Made by a program: the position numbers and the translations under genes. Below, one piece after another: positions 27,101-33,349 of a stretch of DNA of 64,000 nt; positions within the stretch are counted from its first letter, which is position 1, and each line of letters opens with the position of its first letter. Under the pieces are notes generated by a model. It had not been told where the DNA came from. It saw nothing but the letters and a program-made list of their open reading frames with translations, and ran no database searches. The DNA is from Anaerococcus marasmi (GTDB lineage Bacteria; Bacillota; Clostridia; Tissierellales; Peptoniphilaceae): contig NZ_OLMF01000004.1 in NCBI RefSeq assembly GCF_900290195.1, positions 1,770,943-1,834,942 on the forward strand, written 5' to 3'.

Positions 27101-29772
27101 AGGCAGGTCTAGTAGCAAAGGCTAAGGTAAATGATGACAAGAGATCAATAACCTACACCTTCACTGAATACCTAGACAACTACAATGTAAGTAACATGAG
27201 ACTAAGCTTGCAGCTATACGCTGATAGATACAAGGTTCCTTTCTCACAAAATATAAATGTAACAGCAAAAGTTGGAAATACCTATACAGATGGCATTTAT
27301 GTAGACTACAGAGGATATACTCCAGGTCAAAACCATAGAGGATACCAAGACCCTAGAGTAGACGTATCTTCCTACATGCTAAGACTAAATCCAGATACTG
27401 GAGAGTTTACAACAGTTGTATATTACAACCCATGGAACGATACAACTTCTAACAGTAGATACTTTGAGTTTAGTACAAGCGAACCTGTAGATATCAATAG
27501 TGTAAAACTATTTGAAAAGACAGGATACGGAAGTCATGCTAACGGTCCAGTTAATGGAGACCTACCAGACTCCTACGGTATAGACTTTGAAGATCCTAAC
27601 TCTTATAGGGCTCAAGGATTGACAGCAAAATCTGGAAGATTTAGTTCTATAAATGACTCAAAACAAAATTACTACATGTATATAGATCCAAATGGAGGAA
27701 CTAAAAACTCAACCTATGTAATGGTAATCCAAGGTAAGTTAAGAGATATAAGTACAACTAAATCTCTAGAAACAACTGCCTACTACAATTTCCCTTATTG
27801 GAACTATAACTATTGGGAGAACGAGAATTACGGTTACTTCCACACCTGGTCACAATTCTACCAACCAGAAGGAACAAGTGAGGGAGACCTTAAAGAACTT
27901 TCCTTAAACCTTGTAAACTTCAAAAATAAGATAGAATTTATGAAAGTAGACGGTGGTGTCAAGGCAAATGTAGTAGACACAGCCCAAACAGATGGAACTA
28001 GCCTAAAAGATACTACTCCAGGTAGTGCCCTAGCAGGTGCTAAGTTCAAGCTCCAATTCAAAAAAGATAAAAACGGAAAATGGACTGAAACAAACTACGG
28101 AGAAAAAACATCTGACGACAAAGGATTCTTCTCTTGGGAGGCTTTAGCCCCTGGTAAGTATCAAGTTATAGAAACTGAAACACCAGATAATAGCAAATAC
28201 GACCTACCAACTGAACCAGTTGCAACATTCACAGTAGATGAGCACGGTAACATAGTAGATGTAGTACCTGATGACCTAATCCTTGAAAACTACAGAAAAG
28301 CAGAGATAAAAATAAGAAAAACTGACTATGAAGGAAATAACCTAGCTGGTGCAGACTTCACATTAACACCAAAAGATGGACTAAAAGACCCATCTACAGG
28401 TGAAAATATCCCTGCCAAAACAGAAACAACAGGAACTGACGGTCTAGCAACATTTACTAAACTTGTTGCAGGTAAATACACCTTAACAGAAGAAAAAGCC
28501 CCAGAAGGCTACAAGAAAACGGATAGGGAATATTACCTAGAAGTAACCAAAGACGGTAAGGTCCTATGGACAAATTCTTTCTACGATTCATACAACAATA
28601 TGAAAACAGTAAAAGTAAAAACTTACACTGGACAAGATCAAGAAAATCTAAGGTCAGAAATTGTTGGAATAGATAGAGCAAACAAAAGGTTTAGGCAAAT
28701 AGTAACTATTACAGCCAAATCTAGTGAGCTTGAAAAAGCAAGATTAATACTTGAATCAAAAGCTAAAGGAATAAAACTATCCCAAGCAAATACTGAAGTT
28801 AGAGTAGTTCAATATGAAGGTAATGAAATAAAAGATAAGGATGATTCAACTTACACTGTAGATATCAATAATGGAGCTAATCCAAACTTGACCATCAGAA
28901 TTAACCCTCCTTATAGAAATAAGGAAGAAAATAAATCAGTGGGATCAGATGAAAGCACAAGTCCAAAAGAAAATGATGGAGACATCGTAAGGACTTACAA
29001 AGTCATTGTTGACATGCCTTATGGTGAGGATGAAATAGCGGGTGCAAAAATAAGCTATGATATTGGAAAAATAAGCGAAACAACTGGTAAAGTTGAATTT
29101 ACAGAAAATGACGAAGTTAAAGAAGTCGATAAATACGCTGAAAAGGGTAATTACTCTGTTTCTCTTAATGATAGTAGTCCACTTAACTACAGAGCCCAAT
29201 ATCTACCACGTGACATCAACCTACTAACAACCGACATAGCAAATATCAAACAACCTGATATTTACCTAAAGAAGGTGGATGCTGATGATAAAACAGCACT
29301 TGCTGGAGCTGAATTTGAGCTTCAAAAGAAAGTTGGAGATGTTTATAAATCAATAGACAAAAAAGGAAATGTTATTGCAAGTCCAACAGATAATACTCCT
29401 AAATGGACAGCTACCTCAGATGGACAAGGTAACTTCGAATTCAAATCCATCCCAGATGGCGAATACAGGATATTTGAAACCAAAGCCCCAACAGGCTACG
29501 TCCTTAGCGATAAGACAGTCTACAAATTCAAGGTAAACAAGGGTAAAATCTACAAAGTTGATAAAGAAACTGGCGTGGCTGAGAGAAATGAACTTATAGT
29601 TGGAACTGATAAAAATTCTGAAACAAACAGAATAGAAATCACCAACAAAAAAGCCCAATACCCATACACAGGAGGGCCAGGAGTCTGGATAGGATTTACA
29701 ATTCTAGGAGTCCTAACCATGACCGCCGCAGGAATCTATCTAGCCCAAAAGAAAAAATACCAGACTAAATAG
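15127..29772 (+). CDS. giant sortase-anchored adhesin with many Cna-B (SpaA-type) domains
   Basis: A 4881-aa surface protein. AAAAAGGAGA precedes the ATG at 15127; the frame opens 18 bases earlier at a TTG with no RBS. Signal peptide at about residues 9-32 (FIVKLFSLIIAITMSIPTNVFAS). A Lys/Glu/Ala-rich coiled segment covers about residues 385-540. An adhesin-like region runs to about 1360. Then come at least 16 Cna-B/SpaA-like modules recognised by E-box motifs such as YVLEETKVPEGYE, YILEEVESPDGYA and YRIFETKAPTGY, interrupted by two InlB-type B-repeats (about residues 2305-2465) and an SdrG-like adhesin fold (about 3900-4250). The C-terminus has a YPYTGG sorting motif, a membrane helix and a KKKYQTK tail. 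Cna-B domains usually carry internal Lys-Asn isopeptide bonds, so the protein is probably a long protease-resistant stalk. Monocistronic, flanked by repeats. Confidence 0.9.
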   Translation: MNKRAREFIVKLFSLIIAITMSIPTNVFASSGTKRPKEMPTMIRLADSGEGEDTYVEDSTEDTYIEDEGEAYSEDIEQTQPAETTEVIEEAPQEEASTIAEEDASNYVLSQKARLNDNHDGIIYDIKLKKKEKSYHDPNNKLSLSLMLNPNQALKDIKLTKVAIDGKEEKREDKSNKVDDLQTLNLSTPTFEKEITYTVEASIDKKAIDTNKLYSMDLSLDIGQFNLVLQRISCKFVEYEKEDKSKELKLTHIKEAEDAIRSISYKKDDGDVDKVIYTDYIISKDKGDEESRANEKNKINYAINLENLKKEDTEISLDYYKADDKGFNMKKEFSTKVPYQEKLDLDIPASYILKLTVTSKTDKKNTKIESHKINGREVKSPRFVKEEEKSSDDDEEAAKKAEEKKAAEEKAKAEEKREAEEAKKAEAEKQAEEAKKEEEAKSADEKKEDEEKSQSEKEAKESKKETNDKLKAEKEADKKEANKKDDLLNSLKEEAPTKEEENKAKTEVKEDSNLSKADAELKAALADKTKGIEDIQNLLTSLGEKYKLTREDQAKLMTANDPAIKALVEKDRKENFRPNVLATVESKSFADKKFNLKAKISVKASNTQPIPQGHYVDVKVGPYLTKDANEPIKDLTYNGKTVATGEYIADGDNHYIRYTYVDKVTEDMDLNIDQILAFYTPNIGYVSYVDIDIKVAPKGNPVQSMPRITVRREDPSPVDSSYTIIDQGEIKSGTYPYQLNWRTTSQKLKDNKGNVIDKNLYLDKDKLQGAYVEWDIEVDTDKLIDPENPLTFENLNLTVFGSAKQGLQDFRFRASKNKDDLNETTGYTVSDNMGELLSQSTQIAKSQLGDKLYIKVKALIDPNQVHETYNIGFRINPDKNYIDNLLTEYKDKFDRLPTPIKWLKGVEDAERFAKVPFNLVETNIPATFLGLNDKFTNERFYYDNTRTIVADRKSDSRADWYALDLLRRGEGQDPALDNPTFDINNGQKDQTIKPTKVYFIPLKDGGYRRTTQAQDAILPNGQYYPGTLISYEYLNEKGVRNDTYNFRASLKEKKKYNIDESYDTEGGRVNLFTEKVSDQALLNGYLAYIESPYPVMRINKNFDMVSCFNDRINAPVYDGSKGVFLDIHEDVSGDYLLNRLNESIGNQSGTYSLKNLLQPNVQYEDGVYLNNGNKTQGQAMEELMKKIYFYGEEVKKEYSKERNNEEMHRMIEASMYQRVIHHFTDGKALSQDYFDAPSDYNVDEWKVDHTLQGNRQPYPQTGWDDSFEGSDEDRKTSQGLRKLKDNETRIRNYPPVQKTQYEMARRLYQKVIDSYKNGNDWNDDKADSVKLVFYSHTDEGKYQELIAGRVMAPIEIDKYKRSGDNIFAEKLPGAEFKFTNVATGESKTWKSPEDNNKVNKLYLRPGTYKVQEINTPQGYEKIKDFEITVKSTEINPDDGPYNAKKLPKIHVNDGFKTEVVLANNLPQTPDGKALVKIDDKNKIKVNVANIEDNLGKLEFVKRNKFIKLNGAEFRLRKINATDLNDAKTKFQTPESLTYDAKYDKTSKGSYGEFKFEQIPAGFYVLEETKVPEGYEKAPLYLLEAKETTDANNKKKVEVSFVDTNLETEKARRDGKEIDLPIIRNKTKETEIKFRKVRTENLGTDKEHLGLGDAKFRLMSLGLVDGDFYLKEGFTDHSKPTEEGETRVDGQQARGGGYITFDGLKAGEYLLEELQAPKGYNKTTIYGWKLVVSELKADDEATGKKKGDLSYKLYEVPKGKDLNRTDLKEVKLDEVINDKDKIKAFQIGNDARKISVPFKKYKGKIVEKEDGTTDIEATEDTTQLKGKNGKPVSFDLYKSDFYGAIIGEKDESGNIIPYKKNITQDANGNFNLEGLEFGGYYILRETNPPAGYDKAADITLKVEAEAIADEGKMKVIVRDPNTNAKTDLHSVFQGVIDFEEGEKLGKFSIKKVGNAIGAKDENGNPIKVGLRRAYFRLYTANDKYEIEYKDPEKKYPKEYIQKVTPGVPITKPDGNGGQTGKTPEEIEQEAPNQGIVTFDNLKPGKYVLEEYRGPAGYERDPNYWYILVEKDGTVHKYRDNPENTTNPRTAGYSTQSVRYQTFGLDKIEPIGLGTLMEAVSGLEISDENTPQSVGASGWQDVDPARSDTEKVYKNETNGRVESRILAINKDDGSKAYKQQILVTPNKKIKQFIDLARVNGTNTDDVTILSVKEVGQGSTLDKIVGTPTDIKYTRGRIQEGSSNIYKPRITTVATDKPILIEVEVPYSTGERIGLRVEYFLDGIGVGKRPSPYEKGYDNEDSINKESQTYKVSIDPNMVNGSVTADKTENLKEGDTVNLTVTPATGYKLKTLLVNGDDKTADVNNGNYQITMPASDVTVSAVFEEDKQPTPETYNINLIQNAGGRLTISPQGPYKAGDNVTVTITPDSGKKLDKLSVDGNELSVTGNTYTFKMPAKDIDVSATFTDEGTVTPQPTGDMTVRANFTYTNQTNGIDDSKTPPQGSPGTIRLEVNQKQGLVDNWVVVRSENAPYKGTIDFTNLDPDMDYRLVYERKDEIANGWGTDYETIIPIDSTKADKDNIVTVDISNGNLIEIFNKDESGFRIPLRISKVNENKAALTGSQFKARKLINGEKVRLYEKNDDGSYTDTGKDGYPKYYNEKFDGVSEATGKPGDNYFRELTPGIYELTEIKTPNDSYRLPKDKDGKDMKWYFKVVINKDKVPSDANYMDIKFDFEHTFKETDDFNSAISEEEKKDLIGKTIKGFTRGDPDFARYIEEVRDDGRSDPARPDAPYKWIHDARVTNYKNKTSLGFMKKDSETHRNISGAVFSLRKAKLDTDGNLVFENNKPAYAPEKTTGEDGKPLTEAELNLQRVQPYDKDKKFAKAVSNEKLGVEFTNIDEGTYILEEIKPADGYRPTDSFLAIKFTEGDDGAWKQEVKAYAKDKDGVYKEMPEPNDFVGRNDDGEFVSVKNDKAYTKLKFQKIEGNKDSEGNEVPVESADFRLTQVDKDGNKIPGGYEKNIYSYGGNSVFEFTNIPVGRYKLQETRAITKFEKPDPWFFNVVQDPETHKLKIVFENDPDGKLDESIGFKTKADGSPDYDADGNLQDIKIRNYSKTSFSFMKYKNETDEEGNKLPLKDAYFRLKRVRYSMDEGSKTYEYYGEDKDAVLKKYTNGKKVTEYDEDGNVTNYTYNGDVISKDDTDNYKPDFITNATGKYSSLRRSQSDGSVDFQDLGEGIYQLEEVGIPDGYQSGKDQTKWIFEVKKTDNGLKVEHNVATEKTYFENYDKAYYNDFYNDYYNKVYSANPEGKPNIEGDEKNGYNITNTKATTNLKWKKIGSRNKDNVIKKYTKFVLLKTSDNPDDIDSTDEETVKNVISGQSSYPPYLVESTEGIFEIKDLSKGIYNLIETDAPEGYKEATRKIAIKVYEDENGAIQKQFYEVENGKLIKEAKDFNTLLNRNPQNPEVDTDTDEEGNKVFYFNNESKPYHFDLSKGYMENGKFTDITKGKLKVKIYADPDDKTNTDTNVYEQTIDLSDAKSYKINLNSDIKLGKDYILEEVESPDGYAKTNYRYRLRFAYNTSWDTPFVATLVAVLKEVENKDGTKTWTPLKNSSGQNITDSGQLLAGGQSINSGFPFRIVNNKTEVEFTKVGKDEVKGTDGKLEYKYPPLKGVEFYLEKQDPDDIHKDNQGYYPLTKNMEMIKPETDDKGNTTYYYIDRDTGEKVTKVNLLQAVTPENSRGTYTSNDQGKFKITDLTDGYYRIKEPQAPKDYMQVIGAVKKFKVDQGRVYVFEQDNATGQEVAKELTDKNIESLGKIINEKPGKGKFELNKTNEKGDALDEVKFELYNSEGTKIKDYTTDANGKITFEGLPYGTYWLRETKTKDGYIVDRRIRQVRLGKDWNVPSKPSKPKDVTNSIKFDGSQRQLKSIGSQTSSFDVVYPNQQEAILAYFKFKIDEGADVKAGDTFTLTFSDNVDLYGIFVDNKGKGNTDDANFNIYSEAGLVAKAKVNDDKRSITYTFTEYLDNYNVSNMRLSLQLYADRYKVPFSQNINVTAKVGNTYTDGIYVDYRGYTPGQNHRGYQDPRVDVSSYMLRLNPDTGEFTTVVYYNPWNDTTSNSRYFEFSTSEPVDINSVKLFEKTGYGSHANGPVNGDLPDSYGIDFEDPNSYRAQGLTAKSGRFSSINDSKQNYYMYIDPNGGTKNSTYVMVIQGKLRDISTTKSLETTAYYNFPYWNYNYWENENYGYFHTWSQFYQPEGTSEGDLKELSLNLVNFKNKIEFMKVDGGVKANVVDTAQTDGTSLKDTTPGSALAGAKFKLQFKKDKNGKWTETNYGEKTSDDKGFFSWEALAPGKYQVIETETPDNSKYDLPTEPVATFTVDEHGNIVDVVPDDLILENYRKAEIKIRKTDYEGNNLAGADFTLTPKDGLKDPSTGENIPAKTETTGTDGLATFTKLVAGKYTLTEEKAPEGYKKTDREYYLEVTKDGKVLWTNSFYDSYNNMKTVKVKTYTGQDQENLRSEIVGIDRANKRFRQIVTITAKSSELEKARLILESKAKGIKLSQANTEVRVVQYEGNEIKDKDDSTYTVDINNGANPNLTIRINPPYRNKEENKSVGSDESTSPKENDGDIVRTYKVIVDMPYGEDEIAGAKISYDIGKISETTGKVEFTENDEVKEVDKYAEKGNYSVSLNDSSPLNYRAQYLPRDINLLTTDIANIKQPDIYLKKVDADDKTALAGAEFELQKKVGDVYKSIDKKGNVIASPTDNTPKWTATSDGQGNFEFKSIPDGEYRIFETKAPTGYVLSDKTVYKFKVNKGKIYKVDKETGVAERNELIVGTDKNSETNRIEITNKKAQYPYTGGPGVWIGFTILGVLTMTAAGIYLAQKKKYQTK

Positions 29773-29778
29773 ATAAAA

Positions 29779-29801
29779 GCTTCGCTTAAAAAAAGCGAAG
29801 C
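29779..29801 (+). terminator. hairpin after the giant adhesin gene
   Basis: GCTTCGCTT (29779-29787), AAAAA loop, AAGCGAAGC (29793-29801), 6 bases after the stop. There is no clean T-tract, so it may stabilise the mRNA end rather than act alone as terminator. Confidence 0.5.
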
Positions 29802-29804
29802 CCC

Positions 29805-30315
29805 TGCCCCTCTTATGTCGATTAAACTTTTCCCTTATCTCGAGCGGAGCGAAGACATCTCATAAAAAAATCTCCACCTCTAATGGAATTGTCACAGTGA
29901 GCGTAGCGAACTGATGAAATTCCTTAATCGAGGCTTTGCGAGCATGAGACGAAGTCGAATCCGCAAACTACCGTCGACAGAGCTTCCACAGGGAAGCGAC
30001 GAGAGGTCTACAGTCTAAGATGACATGTAAATAAAAAGATAAAACCGATCTAAGAAAATACATCAATCTCATGAGACTTCTCCACAAGGTCGAAGTAAGG
30101 GAAAGTTGTAGCTTTACAAACCAGTAAGTAAAACATATCCCTTATATCGAGCGGAGCTAAGCGAAGTCGAGATATCTCAAATCAGCTTCCCTTATGTATA
30201 ATGGTACTGGCCACAAAATATAAACGACCCAGTACCCCTTATGTCGACCGAAGCGAAGCGGAGTGGAGACATCTCTTCACTGCCACCCTTATGTAGATTG
30301 AAGTCGAGACATCTC
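29805..30315. repeat. cluster of family A and B repeats between adhesin and pilin genes
   Basis: Contains right arms near 29812-29862, a family B head (CACCTCTAATGGAATTGTCA, 29875) with GAGCGTAGCGAACTGAT, a complete family A copy at 30073-30178, the block AATGGTACTGGCCACAAAAT (30200), and two more right arms ending near 30275 and 30315. No gene is supported in this stretch. Confidence 0.75.
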
Positions 30316-30443
30316 AAACAAAGAAAAACCAAAAATTTCAAAAAGAAAACAAAAAAAAGTAAAAAACCTTTAATAAAACTAAAAAGAACCAATTTTACTA
30401 AAAAATAAAGTAAAAAAGACTAACAAAATTTCTACAAATCTGT

Positions 30444-30974
30444 TATAATAGTAGTAACAGATAGTAGGCTATTGATGGTCTATGGCAGAAGACCTGCCAC
30501 TCGATAAAAATCGAGATATCTAATCTTTGCCTTGCCCACAAAGCAAGATAAAAGAAAAGACAATTACATGAAAAACAAAACCAAAGAGACTTCTCCACAA
30601 GGTCGAAGTAAGGGAAAGCTTAAGCTTCATATAGCACTAAGCAAAATAGCTCCTTATACAAAATGTAAATAGAGGAACTTGCAAACCCTTATGTCGACCG
30701 GAGCGAAGCGAAGTGGAGACATCTCAAACAAAAAGGGAAAATCATGTAAAAGTCAAACAACCATGTATGTAAACTCCACCAGGTGGAGATTATATAAACA
30801 CAACTGGGTAAGTTAGTGAAATCAGCGGAAGAAGCCCCTGTCATATACAGGAAGGCAAACTCCAAAGAGGACACATGCAAGCCCATTGCCTGATTGGTTG
30901 ATAGTCAGGCAAAAGGGGGAGCCTATTACGTAGGCTATATCAACAAAATTGAAAAATAAGAAAAGGAGAAGAAT
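30444..30974 (+). promoter_or_regulatory. promoter and long structured leader of the pilin gene
   Basis: A TATAAT at 30444-30449 starts a ~520-base non-coding stretch ending at the pilin ATG. It contains GGCAG/CTGCC (30484-30498), CTCGAT/ATCGAG (30500-30515), CTCCA/TGGAG (30776-30790), TGCCTGA/TCAGGCA (30887-30911) and AGCCTA/TAGGCT (30920-30936). AGTAGGCT at 30463-30470 can also pair over a long distance with AGCCTATT at 30920-30927, competing with the last local hairpin. A family A repeat (30586-30727) sits inside it. I cannot match it to a known riboswitch class. The -35 is weak. Confidence 0.4.
30586..30727. repeat. family A palindromic repeat inside the pilin leader
   Basis: Left arm GAGACTTCTCCACAAGGTCG; right arm CCCTTATGTCGACCGGAGCG with the GCGAAGCG-type insertion, ending GAGACATCTC. 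Confidence 0.8.
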
Positions 30975-33047
30975 ATGAAAAAGAAATTATTTTCAATTTT
31001 CACAGCACTAGCAATGGTCCTAGGAATTCTAGTATCACCATTCACAAGTGCTCATGCGGCTGAAGCTACAGAAACCAAATCTGTAACCATCCACAAAATC
31101 TTGTTAACAAAAGAAGCATTAGATGCTCACGACAAAGACAAGAAATATGATGGTAATGCAATTGGAAACATCCAAGATTTCTTTGGCGATACAAATGCAA
31201 AAGAAATTGATGGAGTTTATTTCAAACTTCAAAAATTAAATGATGGTGTAGCTGACGCAGACATCGATGTAACAGATGATACTCAATGGACAGATGTAGC
31301 AGGAAAAGACGGTAAAACAGCAGGTGGAGCTGGTCTTACACTTGATACAACTGGACTAGGAAAAGGAACTTACAGAATAGTTGAAGATTTAACAAAATCA
31401 TCTTACAAAGGTGATGACGGAGAACTTCTAGCTGCATCTAAAGCAGTTCCAACACTTCTTACACTTCCAATCACAAACAATGAAGGAATTGTAGAAAATG
31501 CTCACGTTTATCCAAAGAACACTCAAGAAAAACCAGAAATCGACAAGAACTTTGCTGCTGACAATGATTTAACAAAAGTTGAAGATAAAAACAACAACCA
31601 AAAATCTGGTGCAGCTTACGAAAACTACCAAAAAGAAAAAGCTACAGTAACAGCTGATCTTGGTAAATCAGTACCATACGAAGTAAAAACAAAAATCAAA
31701 AAAGATTCTCACTACAAAAAATTAGTATGGAACGATAACATGACAAAGGGTCTAACATACCAAAAAGACCTTAAAATAACTTCTGACCAACTAACAGGTG
31801 GAAATGCTCTAACAGCAGATGATTACTTTGTAACAGAAACAGACAGAGGATTTACATTAGTATTAAAAGAATCTGGACTTACAAAAGTAGAAAACGCAGC
31901 TAAAGCAGGCGATGTTGAAATCAAATTAACATACTCTGCAAAAATCAACGGTGAAGCAGTAGTTGATAAACCAGAACTAAACGACATCGCACTAGACTAT
32001 TCAAACAAACCTGGTAAAGATAACGAACCAGAAGAATTCACACCTGGTAAAACAGAAATCACAATGAAAAAATCTTGGGATAAAACAGGTGACCAAACTA
32101 TAACAGAAGCAGACAAAAATGTAGTTGCATACTTTACACTTCAAAAGAAAAACGCTGAAGGTAAATGGGAAGATGTAAAAACTGTTGAAAAAACATCAAA
32201 AGAACAATTTACAGTAACTTTTGATAACCTTGATCCAGATGGAACATACAGAATCGTTGAGTCTGTAAAAGGATATGAAGCTGAATACAAAACATACAAC
32301 CCAGCAACAGGCGAAATTGAAATCGTAGACCACAAAGACACAGATAACCCAGAAAAACTTAACCCAACAGAACCAAAAGTTCAACTAGGCGGAAGAAAAT
32401 TCGTTAAAACAAATAACGAAGATAAAGGAAGTGCTAAACTAGAAAGACTTGCAGGAGCAGAATTCTACGTTAAAAACGCAGATGGAAAATATCTAGTAGC
32501 AGCTAAAAAAGATGCAGCAGCAGTAACTGCAGCTAAAGAAGCTCTTGATGCAGCAGTAGAAGCTTACAATAACCTTTCAGCTGAAGAACAAAAAGGCGAA
32601 AAAGGAACAGCTGCTAAGAATACAATCAACGAAAAACAAAAAGCTTACAATGATGCATTCGTAGCAAACGCAACAGAATATACATGGGGCGAAAAAACTG
32701 ACCCTAACGTTGTTGTATTAACATCTGATGCTGAAGGTAGATTTGAAATCAAAGGACTTGAATACAAAGAGGGATATACATTAGAAGAAAAAACAGCTCC
32801 AAAAGGATATGCTAAACTTCAATCTAGCCCTAAATTCGAAGTAAAAGATGGTTCTTACGCAAGTACAGCTGATGAACTTCAATACAACAAAGATAACGCT
32901 GATAACGGATACGGACTACAAATCAAGAACAAAAACGTATCAATCCCACAAACAGGTGGTATCGGATCACTAATCTTTGTAGTAGCAGGTCTTGCAATTA
33001 TGGCAGGCGCATACGTAGCATACAGAAAGAACCAAGCTAGAGCTTAA
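30975..33047 (+). CDS. isopeptide-forming fimbrial (pilin backbone) protein
   Basis: A 690-aa secreted protein. Signal peptide of about 28 residues ends AHA. A pilin motif HVYPKN puts Lys181 in the position used for sortase-catalysed polymerisation. A fimbrial isopeptide-forming domain follows (PYEVKTKIKKDSHYKKLVW). E-box-like motifs include YRIVESVKGYEAE and YTLEEKTAPKGYA. An Ala/Lys-rich helical insertion of about 60 residues (roughly 510-570) interrupts the last domain. The C-terminus has IPQTGG (from residue 656), a membrane helix and RKNQARA. AAAAGGAGA precedes the ATG. This fits the major subunit of a sortase-assembled pilus; no sortase or minor pilin gene is adjacent, which is unusual. 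Confidence 0.9.
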   Translation: MKKKLFSIFTALAMVLGILVSPFTSAHAAEATETKSVTIHKILLTKEALDAHDKDKKYDGNAIGNIQDFFGDTNAKEIDGVYFKLQKLNDGVADADIDVTDDTQWTDVAGKDGKTAGGAGLTLDTTGLGKGTYRIVEDLTKSSYKGDDGELLAASKAVPTLLTLPITNNEGIVENAHVYPKNTQEKPEIDKNFAADNDLTKVEDKNNNQKSGAAYENYQKEKATVTADLGKSVPYEVKTKIKKDSHYKKLVWNDNMTKGLTYQKDLKITSDQLTGGNALTADDYFVTETDRGFTLVLKESGLTKVENAAKAGDVEIKLTYSAKINGEAVVDKPELNDIALDYSNKPGKDNEPEEFTPGKTEITMKKSWDKTGDQTITEADKNVVAYFTLQKKNAEGKWEDVKTVEKTSKEQFTVTFDNLDPDGTYRIVESVKGYEAEYKTYNPATGEIEIVDHKDTDNPEKLNPTEPKVQLGGRKFVKTNNEDKGSAKLERLAGAEFYVKNADGKYLVAAKKDAAAVTAAKEALDAAVEAYNNLSAEEQKGEKGTAAKNTINEKQKAYNDAFVANATEYTWGEKTDPNVVVLTSDAEGRFEIKGLEYKEGYTLEEKTAPKGYAKLQSSPKFEVKDGSYASTADELQYNKDNADNGYGLQIKNKNVSIPQTGGIGSLIFVVAGLAIMAGAYVAYRKNQARA

Positions 33048-33107
33048 TTAGATCAAAAACTTATTAGCTTAAGACAATAAGCAAATAAAATCAGGTTTGG
33101 CACTAAG

Positions 33108-33228
33108 TAATCTTCGTAGTAGCAGGTCTTGGTCTCCCAAAGCCGACGGGACCTCCATAAGCCGGTGGGCTAAATGATCAATGGCAGGCGCATACGCAGC
33201 ATACAGAAAGAGCCAAGCTAGAGCTTAA
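33108..33228 (+). pseudogene. decayed duplicate of the pilin 3' end
   Basis: 33108-33131 repeats pilin bases 32971-32994 with one mismatch, and 33181-33228 repeats 33000-33047 (including the TAA) with two mismatches. Between them a 49-base insertion starting GTCTCCCAAAGCCGACGGG replaces 5 bases. Only the membrane-anchor end of the copy survives. This points to an earlier tandem pilin gene or cassette that was deleted. Confidence 0.75.
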
Positions 33229-33276
33229 GAATTAAGATAATAGCTTATTAATTCAAATAAGATAAACCCACAAAGC

Positions 33277-33296
33277 AAAAGGGCCTCGGCCCTTTT
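33277..33296 (+). terminator. rho-independent terminator after the pilin locus
   Basis: AAAAGGGCC, TC, GGCCCTTTT, followed by CTTTG. A strong, nearly loopless palindrome. Confidence 0.8.
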
Positions 33297-33349
33297 CTTT
33301 GTACTTATTTACTTTATCAAAGTAACCTGGAAAACTAGGAGGAATTTTA

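Noticed and set aside
19131-29658. Numerous minus-strand ORFs of 60-140 aa across the adhesin gene
   Set aside because: No ribosome binding sites and hydrophobic, Ser-rich compositions that mirror the Lys/Glu/Thr-rich coding strand.
30887-30936. Possible known riboswitch (c-di-GMP, TPP, THF) before the pilin gene
   Set aside because: The conserved core motifs of these classes that I can recall are not present; only generic hairpins are seen, so it is reported as an unassigned leader.
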